Positions 1 to 12,400 of a stretch of DNA of 64,000 bases are shown piece after piece; the first letter of the stretch is position 1; every line of letters starts with the position of its first letter. Below the pieces are notes generated by a model that was not told the origin of the DNA, ran no database searches, and worked only from the letters and a program-made list of their open reading frames with translations. The translations under genes were made by a program, and so were the position numbers. Origin of the DNA: Welwitschia mirabilis (Eukaryota; Gnetophyta; Gnetopsida; Welwitschiales); NCBI GenBank assembly GCA_051453625.1, contig JBOZIK010000001.1:263511207-263575206 (forward strand), given 5' to 3'.

Positions 1-308
1 TTTTTAGCCCCTTGTGCATTATGTTAGTGGCCATGATGGAAATTTGCTTCCTACACTACACTCTACATGTTGAAAGACCAGTCTGTAGTCTATACTTATG
101 TAACAATCACCTTGCTTCAGACACAGTGAAACATTCTGTGATGTTGATGTTGTATTTATAGATGAACTAGAATTGACAGTTTGATCAGAGCTTTAGTTAT
201 TACCATTGATTTATAACTCATCTTTTAGGAAAGATCAAGCATGAAATAGACATTTTTATTATAGAAAATCTTTCCCAAGAGAAAGATAACATAGTAAAGC
301 AAAATTTT

Positions 309-968
309 TTAGATAAGAAGGCTTCTAGTATGGATGAGAAGAATGTTCTAATTTTTTACCTTAGTATTGATACAATTGATGTATTACTTTCTACCATAGA
401 ATAAGTTATTTTCGAGCTGAAGGCCATTATGGAAGACAGTCATTTGGCTAATGAGAACTTTGACAATAAACTCATCAATTATTTTATCCAAGAATTCAAG
501 AGGAAGTTCAAGAAGGCCATCACTAAAAATGTCAAAGCTCTAAGAAGACTTAGAACATCATGTGAAAGGGTTAGGAGAACACTGTCATTAACTTCTTAGA
601 CAACTATTGAGAATGATTCCTTATATGAGGGTATCGATTTCTACTCCACCATTAGCAGAGGCCATTTTGAAGAGTTAAATATGGACCTTTTCAAGAAGTG
701 TATGGACCCAGTGGAGAAGTGTTTGAAAGACACCAATATGGACAAGATCTATATTCATGGTATTGTCCTTATGGGTGGATCCACTAGAAATTCCAAAGTG
801 AAACAACTCTTGTAAGATTTCTTTAATGGCAAGGAGCTCTACAAGAGCATCAATTCAAATGTTGATATTACATATGATGCTACTTTTCAAACTACCATCT
901 TAAGCAAAGAGGATAATGAAAAGGTTTAGAATCTATTTCTTCTTTATGTTACTCCTCTTACTTGTTAA
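309..968 (+). pseudogene. HSP70 relic (middle third, ATPase domain into substrate-binding domain)
   Basis: About 220 codons read in a single frame and match the middle of cytosolic HSP70, the ATP-dependent chaperone. Visible landmarks in order are [23 protein letters not shown] (Lys for Ala at one place), [31 protein letters not shown], a GGSTR phosphate loop, DFFNGKEL and a degraded VTPL. Four internal stops lie at 402, 597, 813 and 927. Three of these stand where the family has Gln (CAG/CAA to TAG/TAA). The Gly-rich loop normally at 357-375 reads YLSIDTIDV, so nucleotide binding would be lost. N-terminal and C-terminal parts are absent. The frame shows no indel over 660 bp, so decay is by substitution only. 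Family assignment is secure; function is certainly lost. Confidence 0.93.
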
Positions 969-1164
969 ATAATAATTTTTATTGTAATAAGTTTTCTTGG
1001 CTAAGGATATGAAGAGTTTACATTCACTTTCACTCTCATGATAGTTATAGTGTTTGTGAATTTCATATTAACTTATTTATTTTGTATTTTTTTGTATTAC
1101 TATGCTCTTGAAATTACCTATTTAAGTCTTTCCTTGATTCTCACCTACTTGACCTTCTATAGAA

Positions 1165-1395
1165 TAAGTACCAGCTAGAAAGAAAATAAAATGCAATTGA
1201 TGCTCAGGTAAAACTGATGAGCCTTCTTCAAATTCTATAATTTCAAATTTTGAGGAGGGCCTATCGGTTTTTTCTCAATCCATTCATGCCACTTTGAATA
1301 AGAGGAATGAATAGTATATGAAATTTTTCATGAAGTACATTATCCAATCACCACTTGAAATGTTAAATCAGCCATTACAAATCAATGACAAAAGC
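1165..1395 (+). pseudogene. Unassigned coding-like relic
   Basis: One frame stays coherent for about 75 codons, interrupted by TGA and TAG. It begins near VPARKKIKCN, runs through SNFEEGLSVFSQSIHATL and continues to IIQSPLEMLNQPLQI. The composition is protein-like and unlike the surrounding AT-rich filler. The TGA after KCN could be a former Trp codon. I do not recognise the family. It lies between the HSP70 and P4-ATPase relics on the same strand and may be a third captured or broken gene piece. Confidence 0.35.
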
Positions 1396-1982
1396 ACAAA
1401 ATAGAAACTTAGTTGTTCTAGAGAATGTAAACAAATCCAAAAATGTACACATTCCTTGTGCATTTGTTTATGTAGTAAGTTTTTATAGTATGAACAAAGC
1501 CTATGATGAGGCATTATTGATTGAAAATGATGAAAATGGAAAACTCAAAGTTTGCTAGTAAAGGGTTGTAATTCTTAGTTACGTGCTTTAATTTTCATCG
1601 TAGAGAAACCAAATCATATCATAGTATTTGTATTATGAATCCTTTAATGTATTTGGAATAATGTTATATGACATACTCTCTTTGCTTTATTTATTTTATC
1701 ACATTCTCTTGATGTTGACTGATGAAGGTTCTTGATTAAAATGTTCAAACCAACTATAATTTTGTTTTAGGAATTATTAAGTTCTTTTTGTTAATGTCCT
1801 TAAAGTTACAATGCAAATAACAAGTAGTTTTTTATAAGCTACTTTTGTCTTTTAATAGATGCAAAATGACTATAAGACATGATGAAGCCTATGTACATAA
1901 ATGTAAGGATAGGTTGATAATGATAAATGGAGTTTTCATAAAATGACTAACTATGTTTTATTGTGATAAATATTCCTAGGCT

Positions 1983-2560
1983 TGTAGAGAAAGTATTACT
2001 AAGCAGCTACAAAATGGAAAATTACAAGTGAACTTAGTAGCAGGAGTTGATGATGCATTTTCACTCATTATTAATGAAGAGTTATTAATATAAGTTCTTA
2101 AGGAAGATTTAAAACAACCATTTCTTAGTAGTTCCCTTGATTGTACATTAGCTATATGCTGCAAAGTATCACCAAAGTAGAAGGCATATGTAAGCATGTA
2201 AAACTCGTTTTTTGAAGTGTTCATTAATCATTATAGTTGTTTACATTTCATGACTCTTATATTTACCAAATTTCTTTTAAAGACTATAATTATCATTCAA
2301 TTTAAGCTATCCAACTTAGAGTATTGGTAGTCATTATGTTTTAAATGATGTAAATGGAGTATTTAGATTGGGATTCCTAAATCTATTAGCCTTAATATAA
2401 TTTCAAAGGATGTTATTATGGTTTTATATTACAAGACTAATTAAGAAAGGTAGGAAAGACTACATTAGTAATCGGTGATGGCGCCAATGATATGAGATGC
2501 TTCTAGAAGCAAATATTAGAGTTGAAATCAATGGTGTTGAGGGCATGAAAGTAAATATAG
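1983..2560 (+). pseudogene. P4-ATPase (phospholipid flippase, plant ALA-type) relic with a probable intron
   Basis: Flippases of this family use ATP to move aminophospholipids across membranes. Block 1 (1983-2190) reads RESITKQLQNGKLQ, then AFSLIIN, then LAICCKVSPK followed by TAG where the family has Gln. This matches the segment just before the P-domain hinge. Block 2 (2431-2560) reads TRLIKK, then after a frameshift GKTTLVIGDGAND, then after a second frameshift EANIRVEINGVEGMK, which is the DGAND hinge motif region. The ~240 bp between the blocks starts with a GTAAGC donor-like site, so it is probably a retained intron, and the copy is not a processed pseudogene. Spacing and residues look closest to the ALA8-12 branch, but that sub-assignment is an inference. 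All membrane segments are missing. Confidence 0.88.
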
Positions 2561-2565
2561 TTATT

Positions 2566-3960
2566 AAACTAGGGGATCAAATGATTATTAAACTTAGATA
2601 TTTATTAACAAACTCCTCTTTTTTATAAACCTTATTATTTTAACAAGTCATGTGTTCTTTCATTGNNNNNNNNNNNNNNNNNNNNNNNNNNNNNNNNNNN
2701 NNNNNNNNNNNNNNNNNNNNNNNNNNNNNNNNNNNNNNNNNNNNNNNNNNNNNNNNNNNNNNNNNGTTCTTTCATTGTAAAAGAAATAATAGAAATGCTA
2801 TTAGTTTTTTCAATTTTCAAATTTATGTCTTTATTGTAGTGTATGGTTTTGAGCATCTTAGGAATTTCTCTGAGAAGAAATATATATTTCAGCTAGCAAT
2901 ATAATTTTTTTTTTATACAATCTATCAAAGGATATGTCCTAGAAGTTCTAGTAAGCATAAAAAATCCAGAACTTCAAATCTAAATTTGTCACATTATACT
3001 AAGATAGTTTACTAAATGAACTATGATGAAAACTTGAAAGCATAAAATAAAAATACCAATAAGAATAATTCATTTGATCTATTACTTTTTCAATTTCACA
3101 TTTTCTTGCTTCTAATCATCCTATTTTGTCACTTGTAATATGATGGCAAGTAATTTCTTAGAAGTAGTAAATACTTACATCTAGCATGAATTACCTCATT
3201 GGCTAACTTGATTAACATTCAAATCTCTAAGTTTTATTTGTCTTCTGCAATCACCAGAAGAAGGATCTAGTTTAATTCTCAATGTAACCTTAGCATCTCT
3301 TGTAAGTATCTAAAGTCAAATTGTTATGTTATTAATAAAAATAATTGGGCTACCATCAATCTATATTTACCATTATTTCTTTTCTTGATGCAACTACATG
3401 TTTCAAAAGAATTATTGAAACATTATTATTATGAAAAGTCATGTATTGAAAAAGATGGGCCTTATCATCACTTGTATAACCTCTTTAAAACACATTTTCT
3501 TCATTATTAACTCCCTGATTCATGATTTAAACCCTTTAATAACTTTACTTCTCAATTTCTCTACTTTGATCCAACAATTTAAGAAAGTTCTTTTGCCATT
3601 CTCAATACCTATACATATGTTTTTTTTGAGAATAGGAAGGAAAATTTTAATAGTAAACTATTTAGTCTATTTAATTCATTAGAAGGCAATCTATCATTCA
3701 TTGCCATTTATGATCTTTCTTTGGATTGTTTAATACAATAGAAGCCTAGGATATCACTATCTATCTTTCATTCAATTCTCACAAAAAGAAATTTTCTTAG
3801 AAAACCATAAAAAAACCATGTAATAAAATGGCAATAAGCCATTAAAGGGTAAAGCTACTAGAATTTCCATAAAAAACCATCATTTTAGTGGATTCTATCT
3901 TCTTTTACTAGTTCTGATAGCTCTATTTAATAATCTTTTTTTTGGAAAGTTATAGCTTTT
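2566..3960. other. No gene seen; contains a 100-N gap with duplicated edges
   Basis: The stretch is AT-rich with only short chance ORFs. The bases just before the gap (2654-2665) and just after it (2766-2777) are the same 12-mer, GTTCTTTCATTG. The N run is therefore probably a placeholder between contigs that abut or overlap. The interior would belong to the transposon ending at 4243 if the CACTA interpretation is right. Confidence 0.6.
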
Positions 3961-4243
3961 AAGGCATTTCTTTGTTAAAATGCCTTAAACGGTTGTTGAG
4001 GCATTTTTGGTTAAAACACCTCTAAAGGCTTTTGAGTTGTTTATTTAATAAAACACCTTGAAAGGCTCTTAAGTTATTTCTTAGAAAAATGCCTTAAAAG
4101 ACATTTTAATGTATTTATCCAAAAAAATCTCAAAATGATCTTAAGGTCTTTCTTTAAAAAATGCCTTAAAAGATTTTAAGGCATTTTTTAAGGTATTTTA
4201 AGGTGTTTTACAAATACCTTAAAAGCCTATATTTCTTGTAGTG
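3961..4243. mobile_element. CACTA (EnSpm) transposon right end: subterminal repeats plus terminal inverted repeat
   Basis: The block ends with TTTCTTGTAGTG at 4232-4243, the reverse complement of the classical plant CACTA terminus. Immediately inside it are many copies of a short motif of the form AAATGCCTTAAAAG or its reverse complement AAGGCATTT, in both orientations at roughly 15-40 bp spacing. That is the layout of CACTA subterminal transposase-binding repeats. The element must extend leftward. The three bases after the terminus (ATG, 4244-4246) are the candidate target duplication. I found no matching left terminus or transposase in the window, so the element is non-autonomous, truncated, or begins beyond base 1. 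Confidence 0.75.
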
Positions 4244-4246
4244 ATG

Positions 4247-5100
4247 GCTTTAGGTTTAACATTAACTATACATATAAGGAGTTCTTTGTAATAAGTAGCT
4301 CATCACAAATTAGCTTAGGTCTCTTAGGATTGCACTTTGATCTTAGGCTTAAAACTAATCTTATAATCAATGTTGTGGCTTTAGGCTTATCACTAATCTT
4401 GTAATTCAAAAATATTACAATCAATCATGTTGCTTAAAAGAGTATATAAAATGCCTTATAATCTAAAATTACATTTTTGAATTCTTAATAGGACCTGATA
4501 ATACAAATCCATACATAATTCAAGATGAAATAACTACTACATATGAAACCCATATATATTCTAATAAAATTATATTTCCATATAAAAAACATAATAAACT
4601 ATAGAAAGAAAAAGCTAGTACAAGATGTGAAATATACGTTAATAACTATGAAATGCTTACCTAAGAAGATCAGAAAAGAGAAGTAAAATAATATTATAGA
4701 TTGAGTCTATTCCTCTCTTTAAAACGTGGTAGTATTTGAGTTACTTATTAAAGATATAATAATTCTTGTACTTATTTCTAAATCCATTGCATAATGTTGT
4801 ATCTCTACTGCAAGTTCTTATTTTAATTTATTGTTGCATTTGATGAGTTAGACCAAGCCTTTTACCAAAGATGATTTGATCATTTTGTTTTAAAATATGT
4901 TCAAAAATGAAAATACAATATGGTATAACTATTATTTCTTGATATGTTAATTCATATTCAATACTTATTTTGACCTTCTAAATTTTACTATTTCTTTATT
5001 ATTCTTAAAATTTCTTGAAAAAATCTAAAATGATTAGATTATAAATGTAAAATGATTTGGACATCACTCAAATGGCTAGGCTCAATAATTATAATGAATA
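4247..5100. other. No gene seen
   Basis: AT-rich sequence. A loosely repeated phrase GGCTTTAGG with TTAAC/ACTAATC following occurs near 4246 and 4377, suggesting an old short duplication. Nothing else is recognisable. Confidence 0.5.
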
Positions 5101-5104
5101 TTTT

Positions 5105-5420
5105 ATTCCTTGATATAAGATGTTATATACATCTTAAAGTGTCATAATTGTCTTTAGATGCTATAGATGTCTTTTCTTGGTTAGATTTATGATAGACATC
5201 TTCTAGTCAAAGGACATCTTTAAAATGTATAGACATCTTCCATAATTGCTAGAGCCCTATTACTAATTTAATTTGGTCAGAACATCTTATTAATTCAGTA
5301 AGGTAAGACATCTTTAGCCTTTGTTGATGTTTTTATAATATGTAAATGTTTTTACTTTTTATAGATGTCTTTGTATGTTGTAGACATATTCCACACTTAT
5401 AGATGTTCTTAGACAACTTT
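5105..5420. repeat. Array of a short motif AGACATCTT / AAGATGTCT in both orientations
   Basis: About a dozen degenerate copies of AGACATCTT or its complement occur in ~310 bp (for example near 5127, 5165, 5193, 5212, 5226, 5306, 5364 and 5382). The mixed orientation and irregular spacing resemble subterminal binding-site arrays of DNA transposons, as at 3961-4243 but with a different motif. No terminal inverted repeat or target duplication was recognised next to it, so assignment to a transposon is only inferred. Confidence 0.5.
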
Positions 5421-8400
5421 CATGATTCTTCATTATCTTAGAACTTACACACATGCAATACTATATCATTTTGATGCATTAAACATGGGTTAATAATAGC
5501 CTATATCATTGATATCTTGTAACGAAACCTTTACTTCTCATAAAAGAATAAAACCTAGGGAATTATATGAATTCCAATAAAACTCATTAAAAATTTTAGG
5601 TGTTATCTATTTGATATATAATAAACATTTTAAGAAAAAACTATCATTAATGTCTGGATAAGGACATTGTCATCCTATGAGTGATATCATATAAGTTATT
5701 AAATTTAAATTTAATATAAGAATTAAGAACATTAAAGTTTTTGTTAATATGAGTAAAATAAAATCTTATTGAATTGAGGTTAATTTATTATCTTTATCAT
5801 GTAGATAAGCATGAATAATCCTTTATTCTCTATAATGTTATTTATTGAATCATCTTTAAATAATATGAAAACTAATATCATTAGTTAACAGTGCATATTT
5901 TAGTACCTATTTTTAGTTTATATTCTTGTCTTATAGATTTCTGATAGAACCTTTCAATTATCCAATATTAATTGATAATGAAATTCTTATAGTTTTAATG
6001 TAAATGGATCTATGATCTATGATGTTAAATCATTTAATCTACTCTATTCATTTAGTTTCTTATTCTTATCATTTTATATTTTTTTCTTAGTAAGACTGAA
6101 CATAAATTAATAGCATAACTTTTGCAATAAAAATAACAGCATATATTTACTAAATTATAGTACTTGCTACTTTTCATAAATATGTTTTCTCTAGCTTATA
6201 AATGTATGTTTTTTCTTGTATTTTTATAATTAAATTTTTGAATACAATTAAGTTCTTTGAATCTTATAAACTAAAAGAAGAAATTTTTTTATAATATTTG
6301 GCCATATCAAGTTGAGAATTTTCTCTTCAAATTTTGAAAGACTAACGGAACGATTTAATAGCTTCAAGTAGAAATATGCTTTTAAACATTCTAAAGAAGA
6401 TGAATTAATACATAGAGGCCATTTTTAATTTATTAAAAGTCAATATTTATGAAAATTTTAATCTTAAAGGACTTATTAATAATTAGTGAATTAGCAAACT
6501 CGATAAGTAAAAAGAAATTAAAAAGATAGTAGGCATGATAAGAATTCATGTCATAACCCTTCTAAAGTGTATTTAAGTGATTTAAAAAAACTAGTAGGTT
6601 TTGTAAGGTATCCCATAACTTTCTTTCAAGAAAATTTCACAAGATAATAACTCGTACAATTCTTTAGGAAGAATAAAAATACAAATAAGAGTAGAAGTGT
6701 TATCCATTATTATTCCTTTAGAATTATATTACAAGAATAAGAAACGATAATAGATGATTTCTCTATAATCTCTAATGCTCCTTCATAAATATGAAGAACC
6801 AAATAAAGTATAAACAACTTTAGGATTAAAAAATAAAAAATAGTTAACTTATTTTTAATTTTATTATTATTAAAATTAAGCCTTTGTTGATATAGTAAAA
6901 TGCCTTTCTTATGTTTAATCATTTGAATTCTTAATTTACAAAGGAATGGTTTTATTTATAAGAAATTTAACAAGTAACTTAATAATATGTTTTCTATAAT
7001 TATTTTTTTAAAAATAATTTAAACTGTTTTTTTACATCTTTAAGCTTCTAATTTTTAAAGTTAACCTTATGATCATTTATTTCTAGTGTTATTTGGTAAT
7101 ATGTCATATCTTTATTTTTTTAATTTAATTAATCCTAATAATATACAACACTTGAATGAAGGCCTTAGAATCATGCATCTAGAATACCATTGATTCTCAT
7201 ATAATTAATTTATAATCTAATTATGTCTTTTTACTAATTTATATCTTAGAAGAGCATGATAATTTCATCTTTTATAATATTTTTTAAGATCTATAAAAAA
7301 ATATTGATTATCTCTCAATGTCATATGTCCTAATTAAGAGATCATTTCTTAAATTGTTTAGAAATATTAAGTTTAAATGATAAAATAGTCTTAAAACATT
7401 TTAAATTTCAATTCAATTTAGTCTCTACATTTGTAATAATAAATGTCAAACTAAAAATTATCGTGTGAGGAATTTGTTTCCTTAGTAAGTCCTAGCAACG
7501 TCATTAGCTCAAACTCAACTTCAAATAATTCTACATGTTCATTTCTAAAACATATGGATTTTTAAAAATATTCTTCTAAACACCCTTATTAGAAAGTCCT
7601 TTTTCCATCAACATAGTAATGATTTATTTATATCCTATATAAAGTTAGATTGCAATAGTATTTTCCTTCTTTACTTTAAAAGGCAAAACCTCCTATTCTA
7701 AAATAAGTACAATGTTTATGTTGAATTCTATCAAGTATCAAGGGATTATTATTGTTAAATAAGAAATATTATTAAGTAGTAAAAGTTATATAATTATAAA
7801 AATTATAAAAATTTTAATGGATTTAATAATTTTATTATATAAACTATAGTTTGATTAATTATAACCTTCTTTTCCTCAAGTTAAAGCGCTTTTCTATTAA
7901 AATTAAAAATAAATTAGCATAATAAGAAATATCAAAAAGCAATAAAAGATAAATAAAGAACTAAAATGGATTTTAATGAATTTTTTAAGCCATTAAATAC
8001 ATTTAATTAATAACATAATTCTATCTATTAAAATTAAAGCAATATGTCTTACATTGTAGAGAATTTTATAAAGAAATAAAATAAGCTTCTACTTTAGAAT
8101 TAAAGATGCCATTATTATAGAAATTCCATAGAGAAAAATGAATCATACCTCTAAGAGCTAACCATATCCATTGTATCATCCTATTTAAAGGTTTTGTAAT
8201 GCCTAACAAAGCTCTTAAATAAAATATAACATGCAAATCCATTAGTTTAAAAGCTAAATATAAGTAAAACTAGTTATAAAACATATCCAAAATGTATTCA
8301 AGAGGGTTTCTTAAAATTATAATGAGGACAACTTGGTTATTAATCTAAAATTTGAAGAACTATTTGGCATAGAGATATATCATTATGAATTAAACATTAA

Positions 8401-8880
8401 AGAAAGATTATAACTTAGGAAAGCATATAAATTTTTTATAATATAGTACAAATCATGGATCAAGAATCCTATTGATGAGTAAAAATTTACATGAAAAGTG
8501 TTATCTTTTATGCATAATTATAGATTAGAAACATAGGAGTTAATATTTAGTTGATCAAAATATTTTTAATTCTATTTGACATTTAAGTATTGGATTATAT
8601 TAGCAATTAGAGAAAATAGATTATAAGTACATGTATTACTAGGAATTTAATGTTATTGTATTTCTTTGTAGAAATTTATGTACACATAAATAATAATGAC
8701 AAATATCATAATAAATGAAAAACAACATGGCAAGAAGGAAGAAAAGTGATCTTATTACATGTAAATGATACAAAAAAAAAGTGAAGGAAAATATTAAAAT
8801 AGAGGAAAAAGTAGTTTAAACTCTATTAAATTCATGCATAACAAGTGGTTATGTACCTATTTAATTTAGGACAAGCTATT
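5421..8880. other. No gene seen; AT-rich decayed sequence
   Basis: Every frame is broken at short intervals on both strands. The longest open stretches are Lys/Asn/Ile- or Phe/Leu-rich translations of AT-rich DNA with no recognisable motif. No terminal repeats, tRNA or LTR ends were recognised. Confidence 0.55.
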
Positions 8881-9010
8881 ATTCACTCTTATCCAAGTGT
8901 CCTCCATCTAGCTACCTAAAGACTAGTATAAATATAGCCTACTGTAACCATTATGGAATCTTTTTAACAAACTTTTCATAACATTCAAGCATTATAGTAA
9001 GCCTTGAGAT
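8881..9010 (+). promoter_or_regulatory. Possible copia-type LTR promoter remnant
   Basis: CTTATCCAAGTG and CCTAAAGACTAG are followed by TATAAATA at about 8928-8935 and then a short GC-richer patch, reminiscent of the promoter part of Ty1/copia LTRs. LTR ends, a PBS and a second copy were not found. Treat as a weak candidate. Confidence 0.22.
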
Positions 9011-11008
9011 CAACATTCAATTACTCTTCTTAATTTTAGCTATAATTTGCAAAAGAAATACTAATTGTAATTAGTTTATTTATCATAGTATAAGCATTAT
9101 ATTTATAAAAATAATATGTTTGTATTATGATTTCATTTTAGCATTTGCTTCATGTCTGAAAACTAAAAAGTTATTTTTTGGAATGCTATTTCACTCAGTT
9201 TGCATGCTACAAAGTATGGTAGACTAATATATTACTTGAAAAAGTATTATTTTCTTTTATTTTGCTTCTATGTCTATTATCGGGTATGTACTAAGATATA
9301 ACAAATAAGTGCTATCTATCATTATTTTACTACTTCTCTCATGCTACAAACCCTTCTAATATTGTATTATATGTATATACATAGCTAAATAAATTAGCAA
9401 AGTAATTTGTTATAGTAAGACTTGATATTCACATATCTTGTACAAGCATTAGGTTTTACAAAAAAGTCATTTTCAATGGTCTAAATAATAAATTCAAATA
9501 AGGCTTTATAATTCAAAGTAAAGGTGTCTTCTTAACAAAAAATATGTATGATAGTTCCATAAGATTGTGTTTATCATAGCACATATTATTCCATACTTTT
9601 ATCAAGATTTATTATATAAATCTAAAAAAATAATATTAAGTTAAGAAACTCTCACCTAGGAAAGGAAAGCTTTTTACATAGAATTTATTGTATTAAAAAT
9701 AAGGTAGATATATGCCATGTAAATTGAAAACTTTTGAACTTACCATATAAATACTAGAACCTCCACATAAATTCCTTATTCTTAATGTTAAAAATTACTT
9801 AAAAGAAGAGAAATTAAGATTTGAAACTAGTACAAGTTTTTTCAGGATAAATTTTATATTGTAATTTATTCTTATAATCTTATTATCTCTTTAAGTTTAT
9901 TACCTCTTACTCTAAATACCCTTGATTACTAAAATTATTTATTTATAAAAAATTATAGCACTATTTATAGCTTGATTTACAAATGAAACATCATTAATGC
10001 TAAGTTATTTAAATCATAAAATAAAATTTACAAGATTTAGATAATTAGATGAAGAGGAAAAAATCACTTTGATACTACAACAATATTTCTGAAGTTCCTA
10101 AAGAATATTAGAGTATTTAGTCTTCAGGATAGTTATAATAAATACAAAAGGCTAGTAACTATGAGATCACTAATTAAAGATTTTTATTTAGTAATGTCTA
10201 AAAATATAATTTCAAACATGGATTTACTAGTATTTTAAACTAGTTCCTATTGAATAGTCCATTTTTCTATTAAAATTATGCATTATAAAAATGGATCTTA
10301 AATTTTATAATCCCTTAGGTTCTTAGGCCTTATACAATGTTTTCATGAGATGCTCCTAAATCCTTTCAAATTATGAATTTTGCAATATTTTTAAGATAAA
10401 GTTTCTAATAATTTTGGTAACTCTACACCTTAACGTCTACAATAAGTTAGAATATGCAAAAGATGCATCCTAGCTATTAAATTAAATATAGTAATTCTAA
10501 ATATAAACTAGGATTTAGTATTATAGTATACTTAATCCTAATTTTCATTCTTTTTTAGGGATTAGAAAGGTACTTCAAAACCTATAAGAACTTTGAAAAC
10601 TTTTCAAGGTAGATTTAAGTAGAAATAGAATCTAGATAAAAACTAAATAAAGACTTAATTAATGAGATATATCCTCCTAACAATTAAGAATATTTTTTTA
10701 TAACATAATCCATCATAAAATCTTTAACTCAATAATAGATCATTAAGTAACTAAAAAATGGTTTATTAGAGAAACAATAAATTATTCATCTTAAATTTTG
10801 AATGTAACCAAATCAAAACTAAGGAATATGTTATATGTTATAATGAAATACAAGGGAAAAAAAGGATAGCATGAAAGATATCATCCACTAAAATATTTAT
10901 TATTTATATCCTAGAAATCATTGAAGAAATAATTATATCAAAGAAAGATAATTCAAAATGTACTATTGTATAACTGATAATATTAAGAAAATCAGTAAAA
11001 AAAGGTAA
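9011..11008. other. No gene seen
   Basis: AT-rich with no recognisable coding or repeat structure. Confidence 0.55.
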
Positions 11009-11027
11009 TATATATATATATATATAT
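11009..11027. repeat. (TA)n microsatellite
   Basis: About nine uninterrupted TA units. Confidence 0.9.
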
Positions 11028-12400
11028 CAAAGTGAATTTAGTAATGATTCTCTTGTAATAATATTAGGTCTATAAAACATAATAGTCTCTTTAGGGACTA
11101 TGGTTTAGGTTTTTTTTCTCTTTCCCTTTTTTTTCTTGTAAAAAACACCAAATTGCAAATCAAAGTGTATTTCATGACATATGCTACATAAATTAGTTAT
11201 TCCATTTTACCTAGGGAATAATAAAAGAGAATTAAAATATCATGATGAACTAAGACCCTATCATAATCATCTAAAATAGTAGAGTTTTAATGGATGCTGG
11301 TGAATAACATTGTGATGGTGGTAGATNNNNNNNNNNAATAAGCAGATGAATTACAAAGGATGGATAAGCCTTGAGGTAGGAGGTGTATTTATATCTCACT
11401 TTAGATATAAATATATTTATTAATATATCCTTATTATTAATGAATGGATAATGATGGATCTTTTTGAATGGTAGGATATTAATACAAAATTTTTATTATG
11501 TGTAGAGAATTTTAGAACTAGGTTATGATTCTAATCTATTAAAATATCATCAATTTTTCTTATCCTCCTTCATAAAATTCATGTAATCCTAGAATGTCAT
11601 TTGATTCTAATGGTATAAGTAATAATTCTCATATATTTTATTATCTTAACTCTAGCAAAGTATGAAGAGATTAAGAAAATCTATAAATAAAATACTAAAA
11701 TTCACCCTTTATTAACAATGATTTTAGTAATTAATAATAAAAAAAAGAAAGTAATAAATTAGTTACAAATATAGCATTTATAGCCTTAAAAATATATTAA
11801 TTTACTAAGGTCTAGAAACCAAACATGTGAAAATTTAACTTTGCATAATCCTAAACTATATATTTATTTAGTCTATTAGAAAATTCCTAAAATTAAATGT
11901 TATAAAGGATATTTTAGAATTTAAAACTGACACATACCTTATCCATGTGTCATATCAATCCTTAATTACTGTAAGCATGTTAGAAAACTCAACTTTAATC
12001 ATAAACATTACAAGGCTAGAATTTAAATTAATCATAAAATTCTAATTTCTTTTATTTCTTATTCCAGTTTTACAATTTCTTAAGTAAAGAAAATGTATGT
12101 ATTCCCATGTATATTTTCATAATAATACCCATCCATACATAGTTAGGTCATACTTTTTAATTAAGTGACCATACCCGTTTTTAAGTAATAGTCTTCTCCA
12201 TTCCAAATGATTTCCATTAAAATAATCAAGAAAATAATAAAAAAACCAATTTATACATTGTTTCTAATGTTTATGTTATATTAAAAAATTAGAAAATTTC
12301 ACACAAAGTCAAATCACAAGAAGATAAAGCACGCATTTTACTACTAGTTAACATTTAAGCATTACATATATGAAGGTAGAAAATAATAAATAGAAAAATG
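11028..12400. other. No gene seen; contains a 10-N gap
   Basis: AT-rich, frames broken throughout. Ns at 11327-11336 are probably a small scaffolding placeholder. Confidence 0.55.

Noticed and set aside
309-929. Reassigned genetic code (stops read as Gln), because many stops sit at Gln positions
   Set aside because: Other stops fall at Trp, Glu or Arg positions, key catalytic residues are also lost, frameshifts are common in neighbouring relics, and all families are plant-typical. C-to-T decay explains the stops better.
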